The notes under the pieces: model-generated
What the model was told of the DNA's origin: nothing
The model's input: the letters and a program-made list of their open reading frames with translations, nothing else
Database searches by the model: none
Source: Fusobacterium naviforme
GTDB taxonomy: Bacteria > Bacillota > Clostridia > Lachnospirales > Lachnospiraceae
Direction: 5' to 3'
NCBI GenBank assembly: GCA_003014445.1
Contig: PYGH01000001.1
Location: 372,001-436,000, forward strand
DNA length: 64,000 nucleotides
In this document: positions 18,996 through 28,155 of the stretch, piece after piece
How the letters are laid out: every line of letters begins with the position of its first letter
Position numbering within the stretch: the first letter of the stretch is position 1
Position numbers and translations under genes: made by a program

Positions 18996-20063
18996 ATGAA
19001 TGAAGAGAAGCTGCTGCGCTACATGGAAGAAGCGAAAATCGACTGTTTTTTTATCGCAAAGCAGGAAAACCTGCGCTTCATCAGCGGTTTTACCGGAGCG
19101 GACAGCTACCTGCTGATTCTGAAAAACAAGTACTACTTTCTGACAGATCCGCGCTACACGGAACAGGCTGCGATTGAGTGCCCGGACTATGAGATATGTG
19201 TCTGGAGAAAGCCCGGGAGAACCATCGGGGATGCGGTGCAGGCTCTCATGCAGGAAAATAACTGCCGAACAGTTGCTTTCGAAGCAGATCGCCTGAGCTA
19301 CGCCTTCTATCAGGATTTCTCCGGGAAAATACGCGGAGAGCTCATTCCGACAGTAGATGTCATAGAGAAGATGCGCCGCATTAAGACGCCGCAGGAGATA
19401 CAGTATCAGCGCGCTGCCTGTGAGATATCCTGCCGCGCGCTGGAGAAGCTTTTGCCGGAGATACGGGTGGGAGTCACGGAGAAGGAGCTTGCCGCAAAGC
19501 TTTCTCTGTATATGGTGCAGGAGGGGGCGGACACCATGCCCTATGGAAATATTCTGATTTCCGGCGCGAGAACCTCACTTCTCCATGGAATTCCATCGGA
19601 GAAGGCCGTAGAGTATGGTGACTTTGTGCTGATGGATTTTGGCTGTCAGGTGCACGGCTACATGTCCGACATGACCAGAACTGTGGTCGTCGGAAAGGCC
19701 ACGGAAAAGCAGCGGGAGGTATATGAGCTGGAGAAGCGCATGGTGGAGGATTCCCTCGCCGTCACGAAGGCGGGCGTTACCGGAAGAGAGATCTATGAGG
19801 CTTCACTGAAGGCGATCCAGAACACGGAATATATGGGCTATCAGTATACGAATATCGGACACGGAATCGGTCTCTTTGTACACGAGGGTCCCTTCTGCTC
19901 CATGATGGACACGGATCCAATTCCGGTGGGAAATGTCCGCACCATCGAGCCGGGAATCTATATTCCGGGCTGGGGCGGCGTTCGCATCGAGGACCAGCTC
20001 CTGGTGACAGATGAGGGCTATGAAAATATGGTGCGTTTCACACGGGATCTGATTGAGCTGTGA
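18996..20063 (+). CDS. Xaa-Pro peptidase (M24 family, aminopeptidase P-like)
   Basis: 355 residues, the short form of the family. The creatinase-type N-terminal half ends near residue 125. The catalytic pita-bread half has the metal ligands in VLMDFGCQVHGYMSDMTR, GHGIGLFVHEGP, IEPGIYIP and GVRIEDQLLV. It removes a residue preceding proline and complements the upstream proline iminopeptidase. Its last 26 bp overlap the end of the convergent EamA gene. Confidence 0.9.
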   Translation: MNEEKLLRYMEEAKIDCFFIAKQENLRFISGFTGADSYLLILKNKYYFLTDPRYTEQAAIECPDYEICVWRKPGRTIGDAVQALMQENNCRTVAFEADRLSYAFYQDFSGKIRGELIPTVDVIEKMRRIKTPQEIQYQRAACEISCRALEKLLPEIRVGVTEKELAAKLSLYMVQEGADTMPYGNILISGARTSLLHGIPSEKAVEYGDFVLMDFGCQVHGYMSDMTRTVVVGKATEKQREVYELEKRMVEDSLAVTKAGVTGREIYEASLKAIQNTEYMGYQYTNIGHGIGLFVHEGPFCSMMDTDPIPVGNVRTIEPGIYIPGWGGVRIEDQLLVTDEGYENMVRFTRDLIEL

Positions 20064-20937
20064 GATTCAGCATTGCCGCCGCGCCGAGGATGCATACGAA
20101 GCCGATAAGATCGGCGGCTGTGAAGCGGGAGTGCAGGAGAAAGGCAGAGAGCGCAGTTGCGGTCAGCGGCTCAATTCCGGCGAGGAGGTTGCCGTTCACC
20201 GGGCCCAGATCGTGAATGCACTGAAGGAACAGTGTGTAAGCGATGACGGTTCCGAGCAGGATGATGCAGGCGATGAGCAGCCAGCCGCGGAGATCCAGAG
20301 GCGGGAGCTTCCACACAGCGATCACCAGCGAAAACACCAGACCGCCGATCAGCATACCACTGCCGCAGACAGCCGTATTGCCCCAGCGGTCGATGAGAGA
20401 ACCGGAGAGCAGGCAGTATCCTGCGGCACCGGCGGCGGCAGCGAGACCCCAGATAAGACCCCGCGGCGTGATGGCAAGCGTCGCGGGGTTTCCCTGTGTC
20501 GCGACGAAAAAGATGCCGAGAAAAGCCAGAAGGATCGCAAACAGCTGCATTCTGGGAGGCAGTGTACGGCGCCGGATATAAAAGAGTATTGTGATAAGGA
20601 CGATGCTCAGGCTCTGGAGTACAGTCGCGGTACCGGCGTTGGAGTACTGGATTGCGGTGAGGTAGGCGAGCTGACTTAAGAGCAGACCGAATACAGAGAA
20701 GGCAGCGAGCTCCGCGAGCGAACGGCGGTCCGTGAGAAAGCGCCTCAGTTCATTTTTCTGTCGCAGCCAGGAGAGTGCAAAGAGTATGGCTCCGGAGCAG
20801 CTCATGCGAAAAGCTGTGAGCCAGAAGGAGTCCACGGGGTAGTTCTGAAAGAGAAACTGACCGCAGGTTCCGGATGCGCCCCAGGACGCCGCACCCAGCA
20901 CCCCGCAGATGAGACCGCGCTTTTGAATAGAAGACAT
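20038..20937 (-). CDS. EamA-family (DMT) inner-membrane transporter
   Basis: 299 residues reading left from ATG 20937, with GGAGG (complement of CCTCC at 20943-20947) as ribosome site. Ten hydrophobic segments in two EamA halves are evident (GVLGAASWGASGTCGQFLF at the start, GLIWGLAAAAGAAGYCLLSG mid-protein). These carriers export or exchange metabolites, often amino acids; the substrate is not predictable. A longer in-frame start would run through an intergenic repeat and is rejected. Confidence 0.85.
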   Translation of the reverse strand: MSSIQKRGLICGVLGAASWGASGTCGQFLFQNYPVDSFWLTAFRMSCSGAILFALSWLRQKNELRRFLTDRRSLAELAAFSVFGLLLSQLAYLTAIQYSNAGTATVLQSLSIVLITILFYIRRRTLPPRMQLFAILLAFLGIFFVATQGNPATLAITPRGLIWGLAAAAGAAGYCLLSGSLIDRWGNTAVCGSGMLIGGLVFSLVIAVWKLPPLDLRGWLLIACIILLGTVIAYTLFLQCIHDLGPVNGNLLAGIEPLTATALSAFLLHSRFTAADLIGFVCILGAAAMLNLTAQSDPV

Positions 20938-20953
20938 AAAGACCTCCGAAAAT

Positions 20954-21048
20954 ATGGTAAAATAACGAGGAAAGACTCCATGCGCTTGCGCAAATGGAGT
21001 TTTGACGAGAAAACCCATCGAGCGGGAGCGAGATGGTAAAATAACGAG
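20954..21048. repeat. Intergenic structured repeat, copy A
   Basis: Flanked by two identical 16-bp direct repeats (ATGGTAAAATAACGAG at 20954-20969 and 21033-21048, 79 bp apart). Inside are a hairpin GACTCCA-TGCGC-TT-GCGCA-AA-TGGAGTT (20974-21002) and a smaller CCATC/GATGG hairpin (21015-21036). A second copy lies at 53671-53759. It fills the promoter space between the divergent EamA and Nudix genes. Confidence 0.8.
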
Positions 21049-21101
21049 ATGATAAAACAGCAAGACGGTATGATATCCGTATTAGCACAAAGGAGGAGCA
21101 T

Positions 21102-21581
21102 ATGTTCAGTACAACGCTCTGTTACATCGAAAAGGAAGGCCGCTGGCTCATGCTGCACCGCATCAGGAAGAAAAACGATCTGAACGAGGGCAAATGGGTC
21201 GGCGTCGGCGGTAAGTTCCTGGAGAGCGAGAGCCCGGAAGAATGCCTGTGCCGCGAGGTGCGGGAGGAGACTGGCTATCTGCTTCACTCCTGGCAGTATC
21301 GCGGGATCATCACCTTTGTTTCCGACCGCTGGGAATCCGAGCATATGCATCTCTTTACCTCCTCAGATTTCTCAGGGGAGTACCACAGCTGTGATGAGGG
21401 CGTCGCAGAGTGGATTCCTATTGAGAAGGTGATGGATCTGAATCTCTGGGAGGGAGACAGGATATTTTTAAAGCTGCTGCTCTCTGATGCCCCCTTTTTT
21501 TCTCTGAAACTGGTCTATGAGGGGGATATGCTGGTGCAGGCCATGCTGAACGGGAAAAGGCTGGAGAGCTTATCCTCTTAA
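21102..21581 (+). CDS. Nudix hydrolase (8-oxo-dGTP diphosphatase-like)
   Basis: 159 residues with the Nudix box G-x5-E-x7-REVREETGYL beginning GGKFLESESPEE. The N-terminal TTLCYIEKEGRWLMLHR is like MutT/YtkD-type enzymes that sanitise oxidised nucleotides, although Nudix specificity is hard to read. AAAGGAGGAG precedes the start. It is followed by about 209 bp without a supported gene, holding the next promoter. Confidence 0.85.
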   Translation: MFSTTLCYIEKEGRWLMLHRIRKKNDLNEGKWVGVGGKFLESESPEECLCREVREETGYLLHSWQYRGIITFVSDRWESEHMHLFTSSDFSGEYHSCDEGVAEWIPIEKVMDLNLWEGDRIFLKLLLSDAPFFSLKLVYEGDMLVQAMLNGKRLESLSS

Positions 21582-21704
21582 TCTATAGTCTCCAGAGTGA
21601 AAAGTAAAGCGTTTCCACGGCAGTTTGGGGCAGTGGGAGCGCTTATTTATCAAAACGACTACGCAGGGGAAGCGTGCCTGCTATTTCTTGTGCAGTCTTC
21701 AGAA

Positions 21705-21734
21705 TTGCGGAAAATTCAGGCTGTGTGCTACACT
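21705..21734 (+). promoter_or_regulatory. Possible promoter of the Na/Pi symporter gene
   Basis: TTGCGG (21705-21710), 18-bp spacer and TACACT (21729-21734), with a TG one base ahead of the -10 (extended -10 type), 57 bp ahead of the start. Confidence 0.4.
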
Positions 21735-21790
21735 GCTTTTTGTAGAGAAGAAGAGAAGATAGAGAGGGAAAGCGATTCCCCGGGAGACTT

Positions 21791-23461
21791 ATGCTGGAAA
21801 ATATCACAAATCTGTTTATGTTTATCGGCGGCATTGGAATGTTCCTCTATGGCATGCACCTTATGGCTGACGGAATGCAGAAGACTGCCGGTAACCGTAT
21901 GAAGGATTTTCTTGGCATGCTGACGAGCAATCGCTTTACAGCGGCGCTTGTCGGTGCGGCGATCACGGCCATTATTCAGAGCTCCGGAGCGACCACAGTC
22001 ATGGTTGTCGGCTTTGTCAGTGCCGGACTGATGACGCTCGGTCAGGCAGTCGGCGTTATCATGGGCGCCAATGTCGGAACCACGGTCACCGCTTGGATCG
22101 TATCGCTGAGCCAGCTGGGGGATTCATTAAAGGTACTGAACCCGGAATTTTATGCGCCGCTGCTTACAGGGATTGGCGCGGGCATCATGATGTTTGCGAA
22201 ATCCCCAAAGAAGAAGGTGGGGGCGGAGATCATCATCGGAATCGGTCTTCTGTTTCAGGGCCTCAGTTTTATGTCGGACGCGATTTCGCTTTACACAGAT
22301 GCACCGATCTTTGCTGAGGTATTCACTGCACTTGGGTATAATCCGATTCTGGGCATACTCTCCGGAGCCCTGATTACCGGACTGCTGCAGAGCTCCTCGG
22401 TATCCATCGGTATTCTGCAGACCCTTGCCATGAACGGGCTGGTCACAGCCAATGCGGCTGTTTTCATCACGCTCGGCGGCAATATCGGATCCTGCGTGAC
22501 AGGTATGATGTCTGCGGTGGGCAGCTCCCGCACGGCAAAGCGGGCTGCGGTGATGAATCTGAGCTTTAATGTGATCGGAGCAGTTCTCTTCGGTGTTGGT
22601 GGTACCCTGCTCTTCACCGCTCTTCCGCAGATCGCACATCACAGCATCACTCCGGTGCAGATTTCTCTCTTTCATACTTTTTTTAACTGCATTATGACTC
22701 TGCTGGTGTTCCCGATGGCGGATCATATTGTGGAGCTCTCCGGCATTGTTGTGCGGGAGCGTCCGGGTGAGGATGAGGCTGCTGAGGAGTATGCAAAGGA
22801 GCAGCCGCTGACGCATCTGGATCCGCGTATCTTCGGTCAGCCGGCAATGGCAATTGCGGCGCTCTCCAATGAGGTCGCAAATATGGGGCGGCTTGCACAG
22901 GAGAATATTGACCGCGCCTGTGAGGTCTGTTTCACCAGAGATGAAAAAACGATAGAGCAGATCTTTGCTGAGGAGAAGCGTCTGAATCAGATCAATAAAG
23001 AGCTGGGAGAGTATCTGGTGCACGCGAGCACACTGTCTGTGAATGATCATCAGAAGCTTGTGGTGACGAATCTCTTTAATTCGCTGACAGATATTGAGCG
23101 AAGCGGGGATCACGCGGAAAATATTGCGGAAAATGTGCAGATTCTGGGACAGAGAGGTCTTGAGCTCTCCGCGACGGGACGCGCAGACCTTAAGGAGATC
23201 ACTGAAGCGGTGAAGGAAGCCTTCGGAACGGCTGTGGAGGCCCGGGCAAAGCGCAGTGTTGCGCTGGCACGCAGGGTGAGTGTCTGTGAGGATCTTGTGG
23301 ACACGCTTCGCGATGAGCAGAAGGAGAGGCATATTGAGCGTCTGTCCCGCGGAGAGTGCAATCCGGCCGCAGGTCTTGTGTTTATAGAAATCATCGATAA
23401 TCTGGAGCGTATTTCTGACCACGCTGAGAACATGGCGGAATATATCATGAATGAGATGTGA
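21791..23461 (+). CDS. Na/Pi-cotransporter family protein with C-terminal PhoU-like domain
   Basis: 556 residues. The N-terminal half has two inverted QSS repeats typical of the NptA/PNaS family (AIIQSSGATTVMVVGF, GLLQSSSVSIGIL) and GANVGTTVTAW / GGNIGSCVTG motifs. Residues about 350-550 are helical PhoU-like repeats (NSLTDIERSGDHAENIAENV, IIDNLERISDHAENMAEYI). It probably imports phosphate with sodium, with the PhoU part modulating it. No pst or pho genes are adjacent. Confidence 0.9.
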   Translation: MLENITNLFMFIGGIGMFLYGMHLMADGMQKTAGNRMKDFLGMLTSNRFTAALVGAAITAIIQSSGATTVMVVGFVSAGLMTLGQAVGVIMGANVGTTVTAWIVSLSQLGDSLKVLNPEFYAPLLTGIGAGIMMFAKSPKKKVGAEIIIGIGLLFQGLSFMSDAISLYTDAPIFAEVFTALGYNPILGILSGALITGLLQSSSVSIGILQTLAMNGLVTANAAVFITLGGNIGSCVTGMMSAVGSSRTAKRAAVMNLSFNVIGAVLFGVGGTLLFTALPQIAHHSITPVQISLFHTFFNCIMTLLVFPMADHIVELSGIVVRERPGEDEAAEEYAKEQPLTHLDPRIFGQPAMAIAALSNEVANMGRLAQENIDRACEVCFTRDEKTIEQIFAEEKRLNQINKELGEYLVHASTLSVNDHQKLVVTNLFNSLTDIERSGDHAENIAENVQILGQRGLELSATGRADLKEITEAVKEAFGTAVEARAKRSVALARRVSVCEDLVDTLRDEQKERHIERLSRGECNPAAGLVFIEIIDNLERISDHAENMAEYIMNEM

Positions 23462-23487
23462 GGCAGACATATATTTTCACTGTAAGC

Positions 23488-23516
23488 TTGCTTTTTGCGG
23501 GAGCGGCGAGTACAAT
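23488..23516 (+). promoter_or_regulatory. Promoter of gap
   Basis: TTGCTT at 23488-23493 and TACAAT at 23511-23516 with an ideal 17-bp spacer, about 64 bp ahead of the start codon, which has GGAGGGTAA as ribosome site. Confidence 0.65.
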
Positions 23517-23579
23517 AAGCTTGAAGTAAATTGACTATTATTTAACATTTTCTGCTATGAGAGTCAGGAGGGTAATCCA

Positions 23580-24608
23580 ATGGTAAAGGTTGCGATTAAT
23601 GGTTTTGGACGTATTGGTCGTCTTGCATTCAGACAGATGTTTGAGGCAGAGGGCTATGAGGTTGTTGCGATCAATGATCTGACGAAGCCGGAGATGCTCG
23701 CGCATCTTCTCAAGTACGATACCGCACAGGGCGGCTTCATGGGCCGCATCGGTGAGGGCAGACACACAGTTGAGGCCGGTGAGGATCACATTATCGTCGA
23801 TGGAAAGAAGATCACCATCTATAAGGAAGCAGATGCGAAGAATCTTCCCTGGGGTGAGATCGGTGTCGATGTTGTTCTTGAGTGCACGGGCTTCTATACC
23901 TCCAAAGAGAAGGCATCCGCACATATCGCAGCGGGTGCAAAGAAGGTTGTTATTTCCGCTCCGGCAGGAAATGACCTTCCGACCGTCGTGTACAACGTCA
24001 ATGAAAAGACACTGACCAGAGAGGACAATGTCATTTCCGCGGCGTCCTGCACCACCAACTGCCTCGCACCGATGGCAAAGGCTCTGAACGACTACGCTCC
24101 GATTCAGTCTGGAATCATGAGCACCATCCATGCGTACACCGGAGATCAGATGATTCTCGATGGCCCGCAGAGAAAGGGCGATCTCAGAAGATCCAGAGCG
24201 GGCGCTGCGAATATTGTTCCGAATAGCACCGGTGCTGCAAAAGCGATCGGCCTTGTCATTCCGGAGCTGAATGGAAAACTGATCGGCTCTGCACAGCGTG
24301 TTCCGGTGACAACCGGTTCCACCACCATCCTTGTGGCAGTTGTGAAGAAGGCAAATGTTACGAAGGAGGAGATTAACGCTGCGATGAAGGCAGCTGCGAA
24401 CGAGTCTTTCGGCTACAATGAGGATGAGATCGTTTCCTCCGATGTCATCGGCATGAGATACGGTTCCCTCTTTGATGCGACGCAGACCATGGTCAGCCAG
24501 ATCGGTGAGGATCTGTACCAGGTTCAGGTTGTCTCATGGTATGACAATGAGAACTCCTACACCTCTCAGATGGTCCGCACCATCAAGTATTTTGCGGAGC
24601 TGGCATAA
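23580..24608 (+). CDS. gap: Glyceraldehyde-3-phosphate dehydrogenase, phosphorylating
   Basis: 342 residues. The NAD-binding start [16 protein letters not shown], catalytic [12 protein letters not shown] with the nucleophile Cys, and a C-terminal [15 protein letters not shown] are diagnostic. It makes 1,3-bisphosphoglycerate in glycolysis. It heads a gap-pgk-tpiA set but is separated from pgk by a terminator-like hairpin, so gap may also be made as a single-gene message. Confidence 0.97.
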   Translation: MVKVAINGFGRIGRLAFRQMFEAEGYEVVAINDLTKPEMLAHLLKYDTAQGGFMGRIGEGRHTVEAGEDHIIVDGKKITIYKEADAKNLPWGEIGVDVVLECTGFYTSKEKASAHIAAGAKKVVISAPAGNDLPTVVYNVNEKTLTREDNVISAASCTTNCLAPMAKALNDYAPIQSGIMSTIHAYTGDQMILDGPQRKGDLRRSRAGAANIVPNSTGAAKAIGLVIPELNGKLIGSAQRVPVTTGSTTILVAVVKKANVTKEEINAAMKAAANESFGYNEDEIVSSDVIGMRYGSLFDATQTMVSQIGEDLYQVQVVSWYDNENSYTSQMVRTIKYFAELA

Positions 24609-24661
24609 TTCGACGGAATTCATTTCGTGATTACAGCATCAGCTGAAAAGTGACTCATAGC

Positions 24662-24689
24662 GGGTCCGGCTCTGGGGCCGGACCCTTTT
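24662..24689 (+). terminator. Terminator or attenuator between gap and pgk
   Basis: GGGTCCGGC (24662-24670) pairs with GCCGGACCC (24677-24685), followed by TTTT. The short T-run suggests partial read-through into pgk. Confidence 0.75.
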
Positions 24690-24788
24690 GTGTCTGGTAC
24701 AGCGGATGCGCGGGTGTGATGATACAGGCAAAAGTCTGTGCGCAAAGAGCTTCCCGCTTTTTATGATGCAGTGAAAAAGGAGAGAGCG

Positions 24789-26006
24789 ATGTTAAACAAG
24801 AAGACAGTGGACGATCTGAAGGAGCTGAAGGGCAGAAAGGTGCTGGTGCGCTGTGATTTCAATGTACCAATTCAGGATGGTGTGATTCAGAGCTATAACC
24901 GCATTGATGGCGCACTTCCGACCATTAAGAAGCTGATGGAGCAGGGAGCTAGAGTGATACTCTGCTCCCATCTCGGAAAACCGAAGGGAGAACCGCTTCC
25001 AGAACTGAGCCTGAAGCCGGTTGCGCCCGCACTCAGCGAGCGCCTCGGTAGGGAGGTGAAATTTGTCTCTGATCCGCGCGTCACGGGAGAGGAGACACAG
25101 AAGCTCGCTGCAGAGCTGAAGGACGGCGAGGTTCTGCTGCTTGAGAACACCCGTTACCGCATAGAAGAGACAAAGTATGGAAAGGATGAGGCTGCAGAGA
25201 GCTACGCAAAGGAGCTCGCAGCGCTGTGCGACAACGGCATCTTTGTGGATGATGCCTTTGGAACCGCCCACAGATCTCATTGCTCCAATGTCGGCGTGAC
25301 GAAGTACTGTACAGAGTCCGTAGTAGGCTATCTCATGGAAAAGGAGATTCGTTTCCTCGGGCAGGCGGTGGAGAATCCGGTTCGCCCCTTCGTTGCGATT
25401 CTGGGGGGCGCGAAGGTCTCTGACAAGCTGAATGTCATCAATAATCTTCTGGACAAGGTGGACACATTGATTATTGGCGGTGGCATGGCTTACACCTTCC
25501 GCAAGGCACAGGGACATCTGATCGGAAGATCGCTCTGTGAGGACGATAAGCTCCAGTACACGCTCGATATGGTTGCAAAGGCAAAGGAGAAGGGCGTGAA
25601 GCTTCTGCTTCCTGTCGATAATGTAATTGCAAAGGAGTTCAAAAACGACACAGAGCGCAAGGCGGTTTCTGAGATTCCGGATGACTGGGAGGGGCTGGAT
25701 ATCGGCCCGAAGAGCGTGGAGCTCTTCAAGGATGCGCTGAAGGGAGCAAAGACCGTGGTCTGGAATGGTCCCATGGGCGTATTTGAATTTGAAAACTTTG
25801 CGGTCGGAACGCTGGAGATATGCAAAGCAGTTGCGGAGCTTCCGGACGCTACGACTGTGGTCGGCGGCGGCGACTCCGTGAGTGCGGTGAAGCGTCTCGG
25901 CTTTGCGGACAAGATGACCCATATTTCTACCGGCGGCGGTGCCTCTCTGGAATTCCTTGAGGGCAAGGAGCTTCCGGGCGTAGCTGCGGCAGACAATCGT
26001 GACTGA
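24789..26006 (+). CDS. pgk: Phosphoglycerate kinase
   Basis: 405 residues from the ATG after GGAGAGCG; an upstream in-frame start at 24738 is discarded because the family begins near [46 protein letters not shown] and the C-terminal [13 protein letters not shown] are family signatures. It makes ATP from 1,3-bisphosphoglycerate. tpiA starts 13 bp after its stop. Confidence 0.97.
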   Translation: MLNKKTVDDLKELKGRKVLVRCDFNVPIQDGVIQSYNRIDGALPTIKKLMEQGARVILCSHLGKPKGEPLPELSLKPVAPALSERLGREVKFVSDPRVTGEETQKLAAELKDGEVLLLENTRYRIEETKYGKDEAAESYAKELAALCDNGIFVDDAFGTAHRSHCSNVGVTKYCTESVVGYLMEKEIRFLGQAVENPVRPFVAILGGAKVSDKLNVINNLLDKVDTLIIGGGMAYTFRKAQGHLIGRSLCEDDKLQYTLDMVAKAKEKGVKLLLPVDNVIAKEFKNDTERKAVSEIPDDWEGLDIGPKSVELFKDALKGAKTVVWNGPMGVFEFENFAVGTLEICKAVAELPDATTVVGGGDSVSAVKRLGFADKMTHISTGGGASLEFLEGKELPGVAAADNRD

Positions 26007-26019
26007 GAGGAGCAGAGGC

Positions 26020-26775
26020 ATGAGCAGAAGAAAAATTATTGCTGGGAACTGGAAGATGAACAAGACACCGTCTGAGGCGATAGAGCTGGTGAAGACGCTC
26101 GCCCCGCTGGTTGAGAACCCGGAGGTGGATGTTGTCTACTGTGTTCCGGCGATTGACATTATCCCCGTGAGGGAGGCGCTGAAGGGAAGCGCTGTACATC
26201 TCGGCGCGGAGAATGTTTATTTTGAGGAAAAGGGTGCTTTCACAGGAGAAATATCCCCGGAGATGCTGAAGGATGCAGGTGTTGAGTACGTGATTATAGG
26301 TCACTCTGAGCGGAGACAGTATTTTGCGGAGACAGATCAGATCATCAATAAAAAGCTCTTAAAGCTTTTGGAACATGGCTTTAAGCCTATTGTGTGCTGT
26401 GGAGAGAGTCTGGAGCAGAGAGAGGCCGGTATCACGATGGATTGGATCAATATGCAGATCAAGATCGCATTTTCCGGCGTGAGTGCGGAGCAGGCGAAGG
26501 GCGTGGTCATTGCATACGAGCCGATCTGGGCCATTGGGACCGGAAAGACCGCGACGACCGCTCAGGCGGAAGAAATCTGCGGCGGCATCCGTCGAACCAT
26601 CGCAGCACTCTATGACGAGGCGACGGCAGAGGCAATCCGCATTCAGTATGGCGGCTCCATGAACGCAGGCAACTGCAGGGAGCTGCTCGCACAGCCGGAT
26701 ATTGACGGTGGTCTGATCGGCGGTGCGGCTCTGAAGCCGGATTTTGGAACAATCGTGAATTATAAGAACGCTTAA
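26020..26775 (+). CDS. tpiA: Triosephosphate isomerase
   Basis: 251 residues, ribosome site [32 protein letters not shown] with the catalytic His, the active-site Glu in [16 protein letters not shown], and IQYGGSMN are all present. It interconverts dihydroxyacetone phosphate and glyceraldehyde-3-phosphate. It is last in the glycolytic cluster, closed by a strong terminator. Confidence 0.97.
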   Translation: MSRRKIIAGNWKMNKTPSEAIELVKTLAPLVENPEVDVVYCVPAIDIIPVREALKGSAVHLGAENVYFEEKGAFTGEISPEMLKDAGVEYVIIGHSERRQYFAETDQIINKKLLKLLEHGFKPIVCCGESLEQREAGITMDWINMQIKIAFSGVSAEQAKGVVIAYEPIWAIGTGKTATTAQAEEICGGIRRTIAALYDEATAEAIRIQYGGSMNAGNCRELLAQPDIDGGLIGGAALKPDFGTIVNYKNA

Positions 26776-26793
26776 GTAAAACATGAAGTGAAA

Positions 26794-26842
26794 AAAGCAG
26801 CGACAGGGCAGAGGATTTTTCCTCTGCCCTGCTGCTGCTTTC
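26794..26842. terminator. Bidirectional terminator after tpiA and fprA-type gene
   Basis: A long stem with outer AAAGCAGC/GCTGCTTT and inner AGGGCAGAGG/CCTCTGCCCT arms. An A-run on the left makes it usable from the minus strand too, where the flavodiiron gene ends at 26901. Confidence 0.85.
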
Positions 26843-26900
26843 GCTCTGCCCAGCGGCGTATGCTTCCAATCATAAATCCCGCCGGACGTGGTTTCAGTAT

Positions 26901-28118
26901 TTAGTTCTCGCGCATATTTGCCGCGATGGAATCTGCGAGATTGTCCATCTCATCCACCTGAGACTCCTTCAAGGAGGAGGCGAGAGAGAGGCGCTCGTTC
27001 AGTATGGTCATGCACTTCATCTGCTCGTCAAGGAACTGATACATGAGATCTCCGGACTTTACGGCCCAGGAGCCGTTCTCTACGATGGCAAAGGTGCGGT
27101 TCTGAAGGTTCAGCGCCTTCATGTCATTTAAGAAATTCAGCATCACCGGATAGATGCCGAGGTTGTAGGTCACAGAGGCCAGAACAATGTGGCTCACGCG
27201 GAAGGCCTCGCCGATCAGATAGGACACATGGGTCTTGCTGACGTCGTAGACCGCGATGTCTGTGATGCCGCGCTCACAGAGCTTCGCCGCGAGTGCCTGG
27301 GCAGCCGCCTCGGTGTTGCCGTACATGGAGGCGTAGACGATCATGACGGACTTGGACTCCGGCTCATAGCTGCTCCAGTGCTGGTATTTGTCGAGAATGT
27401 AGTCGATATTGCTTCTCCATACCGGGCCGTGCAGTGGGCAGATGAACTTGATCTGGTCGAGGAGCGGAGCTGCCTTGCCGATGAGCTTCTGCACGTGCGG
27501 GCCATACTTCCCGACGATATTTGTGTAGTAGCGGCGTGCCTCGTCGATCCAGTCGCGGTCGAAATTCACTTCGTCGTTGAAGAGCTTTCCGTCGAGAGAG
27601 ATGAAGGAGCCGAAGGCATCTGCGGAGAAGAGCGCGCCGTTTGTGGTGTCAAGGGTGATCATCGCCTCCGGCCAGTGGACCATGGGAGCGGTCACAAAGG
27701 CTACAGTATGCCGGCCAAAGCAGGCAGTATCGCCGTCGGTGACCTGGATCTGCTCATGACTGTCAATGCTAAAGCCGAACTGGTGCATGAGCATGAAGGA
27801 CTTCTCAGTGCTGATAATCTTGCACTTCGGATAGCGTATCAGAACCTCCTCGAGAGATGCACCATGATCCGGTTCCATGTGGTTGATGACGAGAACATCG
27901 AGCTCGCGTCCCTGAAGAAGAAAGCGAACGTTTTCGAGAAGCTGACGGCAGGCGGACCAGTCAACGGTGTCGAAGAGGACGCTCTGCTCATCGAGAAGCA
28001 GATAAGAGTTGTAGCTCACACCTCTCGGAATCGGGTGGATATTCTCAAACAGTGTCAGGCGATTGTCGTTGGCGCCGACCCAGAACAGATCATCTGTAAT
28101 TTTTCTTACGCAATGCAT
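26901..28118 (-). CDS. fprA: Flavodiiron protein (FprA-type oxygen/NO reductase)
   Basis: 405 residues, the two-domain class. The beta-lactamase-like half has the diiron ligand set (NHMEPDHGAS, VHWPEAM, SADAFGSF, CPLHGPVWR). The flavodoxin half (about residues 255-400) starts MIVYASMYGNTEAAAQAL. These cytoplasmic enzymes reduce O2 to water, or NO, with electrons usually delivered by rubredoxin. The gene lies 37 bp downstream of a gene whose product ends in a rubredoxin domain, which is strong context for a direct electron donor. Confidence 0.93.
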   Translation of the reverse strand: MHCVRKITDDLFWVGANDNRLTLFENIHPIPRGVSYNSYLLLDEQSVLFDTVDWSACRQLLENVRFLLQGRELDVLVINHMEPDHGASLEEVLIRYPKCKIISTEKSFMLMHQFGFSIDSHEQIQVTDGDTACFGRHTVAFVTAPMVHWPEAMITLDTTNGALFSADAFGSFISLDGKLFNDEVNFDRDWIDEARRYYTNIVGKYGPHVQKLIGKAAPLLDQIKFICPLHGPVWRSNIDYILDKYQHWSSYEPESKSVMIVYASMYGNTEAAAQALAAKLCERGITDIAVYDVSKTHVSYLIGEAFRVSHIVLASVTYNLGIYPVMLNFLNDMKALNLQNRTFAIVENGSWAVKSGDLMYQFLDEQMKCMTILNERLSLASSLKESQVDEMDNLADSIAANMREN

Positions 28119-28155
28119 ACGGTTCCTCCTTTATGCGTGTAAATGGGTTATGTAT

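Noticed and set aside
20053-20679. Plus-strand frame opposite the EamA gene
   Set aside because: Charged, compositionally odd translation; the minus strand has a clear ten-helix transporter with a ribosome site.
21597-21902. Short frame between the Nudix and Na/Pi genes
   Set aside because: No ribosome site, overlaps the real start of the symporter and shows no domain.
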